Shown here in pieces: positions 1-9,253 of a DNA stretch of 64,000 nucleotides. Position 1 is the stretch's first letter, and every line of letters begins with the position of its first letter. The translations under genes were made by a program, and so were the position numbers. The stretch covers positions 1-64,000 of the forward strand of contig OW568900.1 in assembly GCA_938743325.2 (NCBI GenBank). Reading direction: 5' to 3'. Origin of the DNA: Pycnococcus provasolii. Lineage: Eukaryota; Chlorophyta; Pseudoscourfieldiophyceae; Pseudoscourfieldiales; Pycnococcaceae. The notes below the pieces were generated by a model, which saw nothing but the letters and a program-made list of their open reading frames with translations, ran no database searches and had not been told where the DNA came from.

Positions 1-198
1 CTAACCCTAACCCTAACCCTAACCCTAACCCTAACCCTAACCCTAACCCTAACCCTAACCCTAACCCTAACCCTAACCCTAACCCTAACCCTAACCCTAA
101 CCCTAACCCTAACCCTAACCCTAACCCTAACCCTAATTGTAACCCTAATTGTAACCCTAATTGTAGCCCTAATTGTAACCCTAATTGTAACCCTAATT
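1..198. repeat. Telomere, C-rich strand (CCCTAA)n with distal variants
   Basis: Perfect CCCTAA units run from base 1 to about 136, followed by a zone in which every second unit is replaced by a 12-base variant reading CCCTAATTGTAA. The orientation (C-rich strand reading into the chromosome) is that expected at the left end of a chromosome. The variant zone probably marks the subtelomere-telomere transition. Confidence 0.97.
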
Positions 199-303
199 GC
201 CAGGCTGGCAGTTTGACCCACATGTTGAAAAAAAAATTTCGCCTCCGGTATGCGGACGACCGTCGGCCAGCGTCGTGCAGAACGAAGCCAATAACAACAG
301 CCA
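199..303 (+). repeat. Subtelomeric twin-palindrome element, copy A
   Basis: A ~105-base non-telomeric unit embedded between telomere-repeat tracts. It starts with the palindrome GCCAGGCTGGC, has an A-tract (about nine A), a second imperfect palindrome (GACCGTC core flanked by GGC-type arms) and ends with an AACAACAGCCA tail. Related copies lie at 472-519, 2033-2126 and 2298-2410, all in the same orientation. Confidence 0.85.
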
Positions 304-304
304 C

Positions 305-471
305 TAACCCTAACCCTAACCCTAACCCTAACCCTAACCCTAACCCTAACCCTAACCCTAACCCTAACCCTAACCCTAACCCTAACCCTAACCCTAACCC
401 TAACCCTAACCCTAACCCTAATTGTAACCCTAATTGTAACCCTAATTGTAACCCTAATTGTAACCCTAATT
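305..471. repeat. Second telomere-repeat tract with variant end
   Basis: CCCTAA units followed by the same alternating CCCTAATTGTAA variant as in the terminal tract, ending exactly where another twin-palindrome element begins. The order (perfect units, then variant units, then palindrome element) repeats that of 1-303, so this looks like a duplicated subtelomeric block. Confidence 0.9.
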
Positions 472-519
472 GCCAGGCTGGCAGTTTGACACACATGTTG
501 AAAAAAAAATTTGCCTGGA
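472..519 (+). repeat. Subtelomeric twin-palindrome element, copy B (truncated)
   Basis: Shares the GCCAGGCTGGC palindrome and the A-tract with copy A and then diverges, so only the first ~48 bases remain. The following 80 bases to the next gene fragment show nothing recognisable. Confidence 0.75.
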
Positions 520-598
520 CAGAGATAGACAAAGAATGACGAAACTGGGAGCAAAGAATTACTTTTAAAAAAGGGTGTAAAAAAAAAGGAGACATTTC

Positions 599-1126
599 TT
601 AATTTGTGTTTGTTGTGTTTTGTTTTTTTAAATATTTCTCGCGGGCGCGTCTTCGAATCGCCTCCGCAGACCTTTTTCGACCACCGCTGACCCGAACGGC
701 GGTCGCTTCGTCGTTCAGCCACCCCTGCTTGTTTAGCGTCGATAGGTCGCGCCGCGTCAAGTCAAGGCGGTCGCGTATGTGAGAGCACATAATCTCTACC
801 CCGTTGTTGGCGTTGATCGCGTCCAGGTAGCGCTCGCGGGCGACGTCATCCTGGTGCTCGAAGTCACGCAGAATCTCGTCCTCAAGCTCCGTCTGCTCCT
901 CCTCCTCCTCCTGCTGCTGTGCGGTGGCTGCCGCGGAGGCGTGCCCGCTTGTTCCCCTCCTCCTCCTTATCCCCCTCTTTGAGGTCTCCTCTTTTCTCCT
1001 CTCCTCACACAACTTGCACTCCTCCTTCTTCACCTTGACCTCCTCCATCTCCCTCTTTACATACCCCCTCCCTTCTTTCAAACAAAAATCCTTCGCCCTT
1101 CGCTCATAGGCTGAATGAGCCTTCAT
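599..1126 (-). pseudogene. Ulp1/SENP (C48 peptidase)-like fragment, truncated
   Basis: A 175-residue frame with a charged, probably coiled N-terminal part and an acidic run (EEEEEQTELEDE), followed near the C-terminus by DLTRRDLSTLNKQGWLNDEA. That stretch resembles the entry to the Ulp1/SENP catalytic domain, where a WLND motif precedes the strand and helices that carry the catalytic His-Asp-Cys. Here the similarity stops immediately after WLNDE, and the frame ends about 40 residues later in Lys/Arg-rich sequence. No catalytic residues are present. I read it as the broken 5' part of a SUMO-protease-like gene left in the subtelomere. The start is chosen at an ATG ahead of the charged region; an earlier one is possible. 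The family call rests on one short motif and should be treated as tentative. Confidence 0.45.
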
Positions 1127-1243
1127 CTTCCTCGTCCGCTCTTCCCTCCCACACGTACACCCGCGCGCAAGGGCCGCAGGCATTTTAATTTCGCAGAATG
1201 ACTTCGGAGCTATGCAACGACCCCGAAGCTGTCGACGATGCGC

Positions 1244-1395
1244 CTTTTTATGAAGAAGGCTCTTCAGCTCAAGATGCGCCGATGCGAATGGGACATCAAA
1301 GCCGCCTATCTGCACAGTCTTCTGGAAGAATCTATATTTATGAAACCTCCGTATGGAATGGAAAAACTGGATGCCGATGGGAATCCTATTGTGTG
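1244..1395 (+). mobile_element. Ty1/copia reverse-transcriptase remnant (fossil)
   Basis: A short frame contains WDIKAAYLHSLLEESIFMKP, the recognisable Ty1/copia reverse-transcriptase block (the family pattern is D-V/I-K-x-A-F/Y-L-x-G-x-L-x-E-x-I/V-Y/F-M). Only about 50 codons remain. No integrase, protease or intact long terminal repeats were recognised nearby. The element is broken and fragmentary. Its age cannot be estimated from one copy. Confidence 0.7.
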
Positions 1396-1934
1396 ACTCT
1401 GTGTGACTTTGTGTCGTTATCTGCTGTGTGTTTACGGTTCTTTTCTTTCGATCTCGAAAGTTTTTCTTTACTTTTTGAAGCTTAATGTCTATGGACGATT
1501 AGGTAGAGCTGCTCTCTACCGTTGTAAGTCCTCTCTGCACTTGGAATTTTTTGGATTGGACGCACGCCGGGGTGGTGTGTGAGGGATCCCCAACTGGGGG
1601 TGAACCCCGAACTGAGGATATTTGTTAAGGAGGATCTTTGTGGGGATTCGGCGTGAGCCAATCCTCACTCTCTTGGTTGGTCTCTTGACTCTTTGTGGTG
1701 CCGCCTCTTCGTGGATACCTCTTTATCTCCGTTCGACCGAGCTTTGCTCTTGGTGTCTTCCCTTTGCTTTCCTTTCCCTCTACCTTCGGGACCCCGGTGA
1801 CGTCGACCCTTTTCCTCGTGTAATAGACTACCACTCTTAGTTGCTACCTACTTAAGTAGTCGTCTTAAGGTCACTCTCTTCTTGTTGTCCTGGACGGAGG
1901 GACAACCAGCTCTCGACTGAGGAACGCCGTCACA
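1396..1934. other. Gene-free stretch after the copia remnant
   Basis: No frame here resembles a known protein. The sequence is T-rich on the plus strand. It may contain flanking parts of the copia element, but I could not find a matching second copy that would identify a terminal repeat. Confidence 0.4.
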
Positions 1935-1966
1935 ATATGTATTCTTAGGGCGCTAAGAATACATAT
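1935..1966. other. Perfect 14-bp hairpin with GGCG loop
   Basis: ATATGTATTCTTAG and its exact reverse complement are separated by the four bases GGCG. This is the longest short-loop perfect inverted repeat I noticed in the subtelomere. It lies ~70 bases before the next telomere-related block, so it may mark an element boundary. Confidence 0.85.
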
Positions 1967-2032
1967 CCCCGAATGTTTTTACATGGCATGAGGTCAAGAA
2001 ACATAATGATAACCCTAATGATAACCCTAGTT

Positions 2033-2126
2033 GCCAGGCTGGCGCTTTGCCGCACGTGGCGAAAAAAAATTTCGCGCCTGCGGCGTGCGGCCGACCGTCG
2101 GCCAGCGTCGTCGCGTGCGCGCGGCT
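2033..2126 (+). repeat. Subtelomeric twin-palindrome element, copy C (diverged)
   Basis: Begins with GCCAGGCTGGC after a TAACCCTAG run, keeps the A-tract and a perfect GGCCGACCGTCGGCC palindrome, but is more GC-rich than the other copies and lacks the AACAACAGCCA tail. Telomere repeats resume directly after it. Confidence 0.8.
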
Positions 2127-2297
2127 CCCTAACCCTAACCCTAACCCTAACCCTAACCCTAACCCTAACCCTAACCCGTAACCCTAATTGTAACCCTAAT
2201 TGTAACCCTAATTGTAACCCTAATTGTAACCCTAATTGTAACCCTAATTGTAACCCTAATTGTAACCCTAATTGTAACCCTAATTGTAACCCTAATT
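2127..2297. repeat. Internal telomere-repeat tract
   Basis: About eight CCCTAA units, then roughly ten CCCTAATTGTAA variant units, ending at the palindrome of element copy D. This is the same internal order as the tracts at 1-198 and 305-471. Confidence 0.9.
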
Positions 2298-2410
2298 GCC
2301 AGGCTGGCAGTTTGGCACACATGTTGAAAAAAAAATTTCGCCTCCGGTATGCGGCCGACCGTCGGCCAGTGTCGTGCAGAACGAAGCCAATTAGCCAACA
2401 ACAACAGCCA
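2298..2410 (+). repeat. Subtelomeric twin-palindrome element, copy D
   Basis: The most complete copy: GCCAGGCTGGC, a nine-base A-tract, GGCCGACCGTCGGCC and the AACAACAACAGCCA tail. It is close to copy A except for a short insertion in the tail and a few substitutions. Confidence 0.85.
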
Positions 2411-2587
2411 TTTTTTTTTCACCCGCTGTTACCGGCGATATCTTGCCATATCACCAAGTAGCGCGGTGATTTGATTTTGTGCCGCGCAATTAAAGCAATA
2501 CGATTTGTTTTGTGGTTGAGTCTGTGTTCATCTTTAATTTTTTTTTGTGACGAATCAGCCAATCAACGTTTGACTGAGTGCGAGAGA

Positions 2588-2697
2588 CAGGGCTACCAAG
2601 TACAGAAGTACTTATACTCAATACTTATACTATTCCTAGAGTATTGAGTATTTTGAGTATTACTAAGTATTACTAAGTAATACTCTAAAATACTCTA
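2588..2697 (+). repeat. AT-rich GAGTATT repeat, left copy
   Basis: Starts CAGGGCTACCAAGTAC and continues as a degenerate run of GAGTATT/AAGTATTACT words. A reverse-complement counterpart lies at 63171-63258 and ends GTACTTGGTAGCCCTG, so this is a dispersed repeat with a defined boundary. The rest of 2411-3223 shows no gene; it contains a short telomere-like TTAACCCTAACCCTA stretch near 2840. Confidence 0.75.
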
Positions 2698-3223
2698 CCG
2701 ACCATTTTGGTCGGGCTGGACCATTTTGAACGGGGTTAGGGGCGCGAGCGCCGCCTTACCAACACCGTTCAGGGATGCACTATCCCCAAAATTATTGTTG
2801 ATGACCAAGGTTATGCTAGACAGCGGAGTTAACCCTAGACTTAACCCTAACCCTACATATGCCCTAATCTGCTAAACAGGACTCATCTGCCCACGCACCC
2901 TACAACGAACGGTCAAAGCTGTGCCTTTAAGGCTTGACTCCATGTGAATACGTACAGTGATGAAAATTGCCCAGGTTCAGGCAGTCAGGTGGGACATTTG
3001 AGATGCTTGCCGTCATTTTCTCCTCGCCTCCGTTGACCGAGGGAAACCGTACCCACTCACACGACGGATGCCGGTGCTAACGTTGCCTCTCCCTTCATCC
3101 TCCCCTTCCTCCCCAACCAACCGGACTTGTTCCCTCCCCGAGAGAGACCAGACCTCTCTTCTCTTCTCTTCTCTTCTTCGTGTCACCAACCGCCCAACAA
3201 CAACAACACCGGGTCACTCATTC

Positions 3224-6200
3224 ATGGCTCTCCCAGACGCGACGAAGGCGACCGCAAGGCCACCGCTCTCGACAGCGGCAGCCGCGGCGGAGAGGGCGAA
3301 GCGAACGGCTAGTGCTGCACCGGCGGCGGAGGATGAAGCAGCTTCATTCGCACCAGCATCAGCACGCAAACAGCCCACCATGCTGAGCGCAGCGCAGCAC
3401 GCGGCTGCGGCGTACGCCGTCAGCGCCGAGGACGCTGACCGCCTCTTGGAGGAGGAGGACACTTCGTACAGCTCGCGTTCGAGCGAAGTCGACTTTGTCG
3501 AGCAGTGGCTTGACGGCGTGCTTGGCACCACACTCCAAAACTCGCTTCGAGGCAAGAATGTATCCTCTGAAGTCGCCTCCTCTTCACAAAGGCTGCTGCT
3601 CGGGCATCGCCACCTCTTTCACCGCGGCCTGACGCGGGACGTGCACGACCGCCTGCACCGTGCTCTGCTCGTGCACGCGACAGCTTTCCAGCACCTCCTC
3701 GAGACGGAAGTGCTTGGGAATCTCCCAGAGTCGGAGCTTAAGGAGGCTGCCGAAAACCTTCTTGCCGAGGCGAGCCATCGCACAGAGCGCCTGCTTGAGG
3801 AGGTGCCCGCCACGGAGGTTGCACGGCTGAGGAACTCTGTCGACCTCGCAACCGCCGCGCTGAGCAACTCCGAGGAGTCTTCGTTGCAGTTTGCAACCGA
3901 CCACCTGTTTCCAGTGCTCGTGCGCGCAAAGCACCACGTCGCAGACTTCTCCGCGAACGCAAGTCGGCAGATAGAGGCTGCGCATGCTCGCTACGTCTCC
4001 CTTGAGAAGGAGAACGAAGAGCTTCAGCAAAACTTGCGCGATGTGCAGGCGAGTGCTGGTAGCGCCGTCGAACGTATGGAACAGGCTGAGTCTGAATTAG
4101 CTTCGTTGAAAGAAGACTTGGACCACGAACGGCTCGTGCACCGCTCGGAGATGGTTGGCATGCAGAAGCGCGTGACGACCACAAAAGATGAGGTGGTGCA
4201 GCTGACGAAGAGGCTGGGCGAGGCTCTGCGCGAGGTGGACAGGCTTGGAGATGAGGTGCACGAGCTTCGCATGGTGGAAACGCTGAAGGCACCGGTGCAA
4301 GACGAATCGGACGACGACGGCAGCGGCGGTGAGAGAGGAGAGGAGGAGCAGGAGGAGCAGGAGCAGGAGGGGCGGAAGCAGCAGGACAATGCGACGACCA
4401 CAGCAACAGCAACAGCAAATGCGGACGAGAACAGCGTTGTTGAGGGTGCCGCTGCTGGTGCTGCTGCTCGTGCTGCTGGCGGCGGTGGTGAGAACATCTT
4501 CGCCGGACACACTCACCAGGAGCAGTCAAAAATGGAGGAAGACCCTCACGAGTGGGTGCCAACGTCGCACTTGCAGCTGTTGAGAGCGGGTGAGAGAGCC
4601 GCGAAGCAGCTGTACGCGGACGAAATCAAAAAGACGGCTATGCTCGAGCGGCGCATCGAAGGGTTCGAGACGAAGCTGAGTGACAAGGATGACGAAATCC
4701 GAGCGGTTCAGTCCGACTACGACGTGCTGGACTCGGCGCTCAAGTACGCCAAGTCCAACCACGAGAATACGAAAAAGCTGCTGGAATCTGCGCGAGAGGC
4801 GGGCGAGGCTATCAAGGCTGAGAACGCCAACCTGGAGTTGCTGATTGGAGAAAAGTCCGATGTGATTGAAAGCCTTGCCAAGGAAACTTCGCAGCACGCC
4901 AGCACGAAGGACAAGGCTCTGCAGATTCTCGAGGACTTGAAGTCTACGAACCAGAACGTTGCCGAGGACAACGAACGCCTCAAGGCGCAGCATGCAAAGA
5001 TGCACCGCGAACTTGAGGCAATTCGGCTCGAAGATGCTGCACTGAAAGATCAGCTGATTGCTCGCACGAAGGACAACGAGGAGAGCACGAGGCAGATCGC
5101 CGCCATCCACGAACAGCACACGGAGGCGAGAGCGGAGCTGATGAAGACGAAGCAGTCGATGAACAAGTTTGAAGTTCAGGCGCGCGATTCTTATGATTCT
5201 CGCGTTGCCGCAGAGGAGGAGGCGGGAAGGATGACAGCCGCGAAGAATGAGCTGATCACGAAGATTCAGGAGAGAGACGAGGAGTACGCGTCGGCAAAGG
5301 CGAAAGCCACGGCGGAGAAGAGCAACCTGCAGACGGAGCTGACGATGTCACAGCAGCAGAATACATCGATGTCGGCGCAGATTGCGGACTATAAGATTAT
5401 GGAGACGGAGCACTACTCTCTCCAGAAGTCGCACTCCACGCTGGTGGCGGAGCACGCGAAGCTCGAGGGGGAACACGAGGCTCTGACTGAGAAGTCGGCG
5501 AAGCAGGAGGAGGAGATTCTCGAACTCGTCGAGACCATCAACGTGAAGAATGGCGTGATTGACGAGCGCGAGGTTACCATCGGCGAGCACGAGGAGACGA
5601 TCATGGTGCAGACACGCAAGATTACGCACCAGGAGGAGCATGTGAAGAAGCTCGAGGCGGACATCACTCAGCTCGAGGATACGAACCGAAAAGTCGCGGC
5701 AAAACTCGAGGCTACGGAGGCGGAGCGAGTGAGGCTGCACAACGGCTACGAGGCGGCGAAGCGGCAGATATCCTCGCTCTACAAGGAGCTGAAGGACGTG
5801 ATGGCGAAGAATGCGGATCTCACCTCGCGGCTGTCGGCGCGTGAGCACGAGGTGACCGAGAAGAGCCACATGATTGCGAAGCTTCTCGCAACGGAGAAGT
5901 GGCATCGCGCGTTCCAGGCGTCGGAGTCGGAGCGCATGATGAGGGAGCTCGGCGCCATGGGACTGAGCACGGAGACGATGGCGGAGGGGCTTCTGCAGCT
6001 CGTCGACTCGATCGACATCGAGCTGCGTGGTCGCGACGACGTCAAGGCTAGGATCGAGTCCCTGCAGAGCGAGATGGACGACACGACGACGAGGGTGAGC
6101 GAAGAAAAGGAGGCTGTGACAAAGCAGCTGGAGGAGCAGAAGACGGAGGCGAAGATGCGCGAGGAGGAAATTCAAAGCAGCGAGGAGAAGCTGCAGAAAG

Positions 6201-9200
6201 AAGTTGCGCAGCTTCGCGAGCAGAAGAAGCGTGAGCTCCTCGAGAAGGCGGACGAGTACATGTCAACCATCTCCTCGGAATTTCAGGAGCATCTCGAGAC
6301 GGCGGAGTCGGCGACGCCGAACGACATCAGGCACCTGCTCACGGACACGAAGACGAGGCTTCGAGAGTCGACGGAAGCGCTCGTGAACATGCGCGAGCAG
6401 GTTCATCGACTCGGCCAGGTTGAGGCTGAGAACGACAATCTCAAGCGACGCCTGGAGCAGCAGATGCTGAAGATGAAGCAGATGCAGAAGGAGTTTGATG
6501 CCGAACGTGCCTTGCTGACGACGGAACGAAATACCAGCGAGCACCGCTTTGCGGCTGAGAATCAGACGCGCCTGTGGCGCGAGAAGTACGCGTGGATGCT
6601 GTCAAACAAGCTGAAGGATGCGAAGATTCAGCTGCTGCAGGTTGGCAAGCAGCCCACCGTGAGCACGCGAGGCACGCAGACGTCGTACGCGGAGCTGTGG
6701 TGCCGAACGATTTTAGATCCCAAAGATGTGCAAGAGCAGGAGAGAACGTGGGTGAGCGACGTGCAGCAAACCAGCAGCGTGGGCACGACGAGGCTGTCGC
6801 TGCGCCGTCTTTCCGAGCTCATCAGCGCGGTGTACCAGGCTAAGGTTCAGGACGACTCGGCAGCCGCTCGCAAGGGTGTGGCGCCGAAGCAGCTGAGCGA
6901 CTTTATTTTCTTCTACATGATTCGCCGCTACGGCATTCCAGACACGGCGATGAAGAGTCTCGGCGAGATGTATCGCGCAGTCAAGGCTCACCTCGTGGTG
7001 CCGGAAATCCTGAGATTTGCCCTCGCGGCGAAGCTCGTGACGGAGGAGGAGGCTGAGGCTTTGTCTATGATAAATGAAGACGACGACGGCGGCGGCGGTG
7101 GCGGTGGTGTACAGGTTCGTGATCATCATCACGAAGGCGAAGGTGCCGCCGACGTGTTTATCAACGACGAGGCTGTGCAGGCTGCCATGCTTCGGGCGGC
7201 GGAGCACGTCGCCCAGGAGAAGGAGAAGGCTGCAGCTCCAGCAGCAGCAGCTCCAGCAGCGGCAGCGGAGGATGTTGCTGCTGCGCCGCTGCTGCCGCCG
7301 CCACAGCCACAACCGACGCGCATTGCCACTCCCTCGCAGTATCCCACCGAAACGGTGCGGTACGAATCCAGCTTGAAGAATCGACGATCTCTCGTTGCAA
7401 CTGCAACCGTGCGCTCCAACGTGGCAACGCCAAGATCGCCAAGGTACGATTCGCCGATGATGGTGGATCTGCCGCGTGCAGCGCTCACGCCGAGAACGCA
7501 GCAGCTGAGTTTGCGACCGCACACCACGGGAGGGCACGCGCATCGGGGGCAGCAGGGTGGCGAACGAAGGCGAGTCGGCACGCACTCGGAGCTCGTCTAC
7601 GCAGGATGGCGCGGGCTTCCTTCGCGCATCACAAGCCGCGGTCGAGCGGGAGCGTCCGTGAGCCGAGGTGGCATCGGCAGTGGTCTCCAAAGCCTCGTGT
7701 CAACGCCGAGGGGCAGCGACGTGATGGTGGGTGATCCCGGCGATAGCCAGGGTGGCGGCGGCGGCTCTGGCACAACGACGCCGCGCATGCAGGCACCCGC
7801 GCTGACGTGGCAGCAATTCGCGCCGTCCGAAGAGACGACGACGATGCCACCGCCGCCGACGACGACGACGGAGCGCGCGCTCGCCGTTCCGAATTGCACC
7901 TCCCTGCTTGGTCTGAGCTTGAAGGAAAACATGCACCATGCTCTTGGCTTGGACATGAGGGAGCTCGTGAATGTGTGCGTTCCGTGGGCAGATCCGCTGC
8001 CGTTGCTTGTGCACCCGCTGGCGGAGAGGGCGAACGAGGTTGCCACCGGCTATCCTGGCATCGAGGCTGCGCTCAAGCTTGTTCAAAAGTCGTCCGATCT
8101 CTTCGCCACGATGGACCTCGGCCTTTTCGTGTCACCGGAGCAGCTGCCGCAGCTTCACATGCTCATGGAGCGAGCGGCGGATGTCCTGCACGTGGATGAG
8201 TTCAAGCTTCCGCGACTGTACGTCAAGCAGCACGCCGAGGCGGACAGCTTTGCGTATGCTCCCGAGGGTGCTCATCCGTGCATCGTGCTCACGTCTCGCC
8301 TCGTCGAGCTGCTGACTCCTCTCGAGCTTCAGTGCGAGCTTGCGTCGCAGCTTTGCATGCTGCGCGACCCATCGATGATTGGGGGAAGTGTGCTGAGGAA
8401 GCATCTCAGCACCGTTGCAACGATAGCCGCGTTCGCGCCGGAGCTTCTACCCAGCTCAGATCCCATCACCGTGGCTGGAGGGTCGCAGGCGACGTGCCAT
8501 GTCATCAAGCAGTGGAAACGTTTCAGTCATTTGACTGGGGATCGCGCGTCGATGTGCGTGCTTCGCGACGAGCGCGTGGTGATGTCTCGCATCATGAAGA
8601 TTGCATGCGGCTCGCCCGTGCTATCAGGCCAGATTGATTTGGATGCCATGTTGGAGGACAGCGTGCTAAGAAATGATGCGCTGAACATGAGGAGCATGAC
8701 CATGACCATGAGAAGCGGCGAGGGTGAATCCCCCGCCTTGCACTTGAGAGGAGGAAAGGGAGGAGCGAGTGGCGCGGACAGTGCCTTGCGAGAGATTCAC
8801 AACGAGCTGCTCAACACCTTGGCTGGACAGTATGCAGGCGCCGAGCTCTCGCTTCACGTTCTGCGCTGCCGTGCCGTTGCAAGGTACCTTGAGACGAAAG
8901 AGTGGTTGAAGCTTTCTGGAGAGGCTGTGGTGCAGAGCACCGAGGCGAGCACGTTCGGCTGGTCCGTGCACGCGCAAAGCGAACGTGGCAGCATGCACAA
9001 CGCACGAGGTGGCGTCGCAAGCGTCACGGGGATGAACATCGTTCCTCCTTCTGTCGGTGGTGGTGGTGGGAAGAAAAAGGAGCAGGAGGAGGATGGCGGC
9101 GAGAAAAAAGGAGGAGGAGTTGTCAAGATTTCTGATATGATGATGATGATGCCGTCGCCTCCGACGACGACGGAGCGCGGTGGTGGTGGTGGTGGTGGTG

Positions 9201-9238
9201 GTGGAACTAGTCGCGGAAGACGACGCCTACTACGCTAG
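3224..9238 (+). CDS. Giant coiled-coil protein with degenerate M48-type peptidase domain
   Basis: A 2004-residue protein. Residues ~200-1150 are almost continuous charged coiled coil (long E/K/Q-rich heptads, no prolines). A helical region near residues 1170-1280 follows, then a disordered Ala/Pro/Gly-rich linker with low-complexity tracts. The C-terminal part (~1555-1880) resembles an M48 metallopeptidase: PRLYVKQ, then IVLTSRLVELLTPLELQCEL, then GDRASM with MKIACG. In M48 enzymes the helix after LTP-E-L carries HExxH; here the aligned residues (nt 8345-8359) are SQLCM, and the usual ExxADR is HLTGDR, so the zinc ligands and the catalytic Glu are gone. I infer a non-catalytic scaffold. The start is taken at an ATG after a CT-rich leader; an in-frame ATG at 3068 would add 52 low-complexity residues. 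The C-terminus is Gly-rich microsatellite-encoded sequence. The exact role is unknown. Confidence 0.85.
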   Translation: MALPDATKATARPPLSTAAAAAERAKRTASAAPAAEDEAASFAPASARKQPTMLSAAQHAAAAYAVSAEDADRLLEEEDTSYSSRSSEVDFVEQWLDGVLGTTLQNSLRGKNVSSEVASSSQRLLLGHRHLFHRGLTRDVHDRLHRALLVHATAFQHLLETEVLGNLPESELKEAAENLLAEASHRTERLLEEVPATEVARLRNSVDLATAALSNSEESSLQFATDHLFPVLVRAKHHVADFSANASRQIEAAHARYVSLEKENEELQQNLRDVQASAGSAVERMEQAESELASLKEDLDHERLVHRSEMVGMQKRVTTTKDEVVQLTKRLGEALREVDRLGDEVHELRMVETLKAPVQDESDDDGSGGERGEEEQEEQEQEGRKQQDNATTTATATANADENSVVEGAAAGAAARAAGGGGENIFAGHTHQEQSKMEEDPHEWVPTSHLQLLRAGERAAKQLYADEIKKTAMLERRIEGFETKLSDKDDEIRAVQSDYDVLDSALKYAKSNHENTKKLLESAREAGEAIKAENANLELLIGEKSDVIESLAKETSQHASTKDKALQILEDLKSTNQNVAEDNERLKAQHAKMHRELEAIRLEDAALKDQLIARTKDNEESTRQIAAIHEQHTEARAELMKTKQSMNKFEVQARDSYDSRVAAEEEAGRMTAAKNELITKIQERDEEYASAKAKATAEKSNLQTELTMSQQQNTSMSAQIADYKIMETEHYSLQKSHSTLVAEHAKLEGEHEALTEKSAKQEEEILELVETINVKNGVIDEREVTIGEHEETIMVQTRKITHQEEHVKKLEADITQLEDTNRKVAAKLEATEAERVRLHNGYEAAKRQISSLYKELKDVMAKNADLTSRLSAREHEVTEKSHMIAKLLATEKWHRAFQASESERMMRELGAMGLSTETMAEGLLQLVDSIDIELRGRDDVKARIESLQSEMDDTTTRVSEEKEAVTKQLEEQKTEAKMREEEIQSSEEKLQKEVAQLREQKKRELLEKADEYMSTISSEFQEHLETAESATPNDIRHLLTDTKTRLRESTEALVNMREQVHRLGQVEAENDNLKRRLEQQMLKMKQMQKEFDAERALLTTERNTSEHRFAAENQTRLWREKYAWMLSNKLKDAKIQLLQVGKQPTVSTRGTQTSYAELWCRTILDPKDVQEQERTWVSDVQQTSSVGTTRLSLRRLSELISAVYQAKVQDDSAAARKGVAPKQLSDFIFFYMIRRYGIPDTAMKSLGEMYRAVKAHLVVPEILRFALAAKLVTEEEAEALSMINEDDDGGGGGGGVQVRDHHHEGEGAADVFINDEAVQAAMLRAAEHVAQEKEKAAAPAAAAPAAAAEDVAAAPLLPPPQPQPTRIATPSQYPTETVRYESSLKNRRSLVATATVRSNVATPRSPRYDSPMMVDLPRAALTPRTQQLSLRPHTTGGHAHRGQQGGERRRVGTHSELVYAGWRGLPSRITSRGRAGASVSRGGIGSGLQSLVSTPRGSDVMVGDPGDSQGGGGGSGTTTPRMQAPALTWQQFAPSEETTTMPPPPTTTTERALAVPNCTSLLGLSLKENMHHALGLDMRELVNVCVPWADPLPLLVHPLAERANEVATGYPGIEAALKLVQKSSDLFATMDLGLFVSPEQLPQLHMLMERAADVLHVDEFKLPRLYVKQHAEADSFAYAPEGAHPCIVLTSRLVELLTPLELQCELASQLCMLRDPSMIGGSVLRKHLSTVATIAAFAPELLPSSDPITVAGGSQATCHVIKQWKRFSHLTGDRASMCVLRDERVVMSRIMKIACGSPVLSGQIDLDAMLEDSVLRNDALNMRSMTMTMRSGEGESPALHLRGGKGGASGADSALREIHNELLNTLAGQYAGAELSLHVLRCRAVARYLETKEWLKLSGEAVVQSTEASTFGWSVHAQSERGSMHNARGGVASVTGMNIVPPSVGGGGGKKKEQEEDGGEKKGGGVVKISDMMMMMPSPPTTTERGGGGGGGGGTSRGRRRLLR

Positions 9239-9253
9239 GACGTGTTGTAGGCT

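Noticed and set aside
3738-4562. Long minus-strand frames opposite the coiled-coil gene.
   Set aside because: Antisense shadows of Glu/Lys/Ala-rich codons, with Ser/Arg/Leu-rich composition and no motifs.
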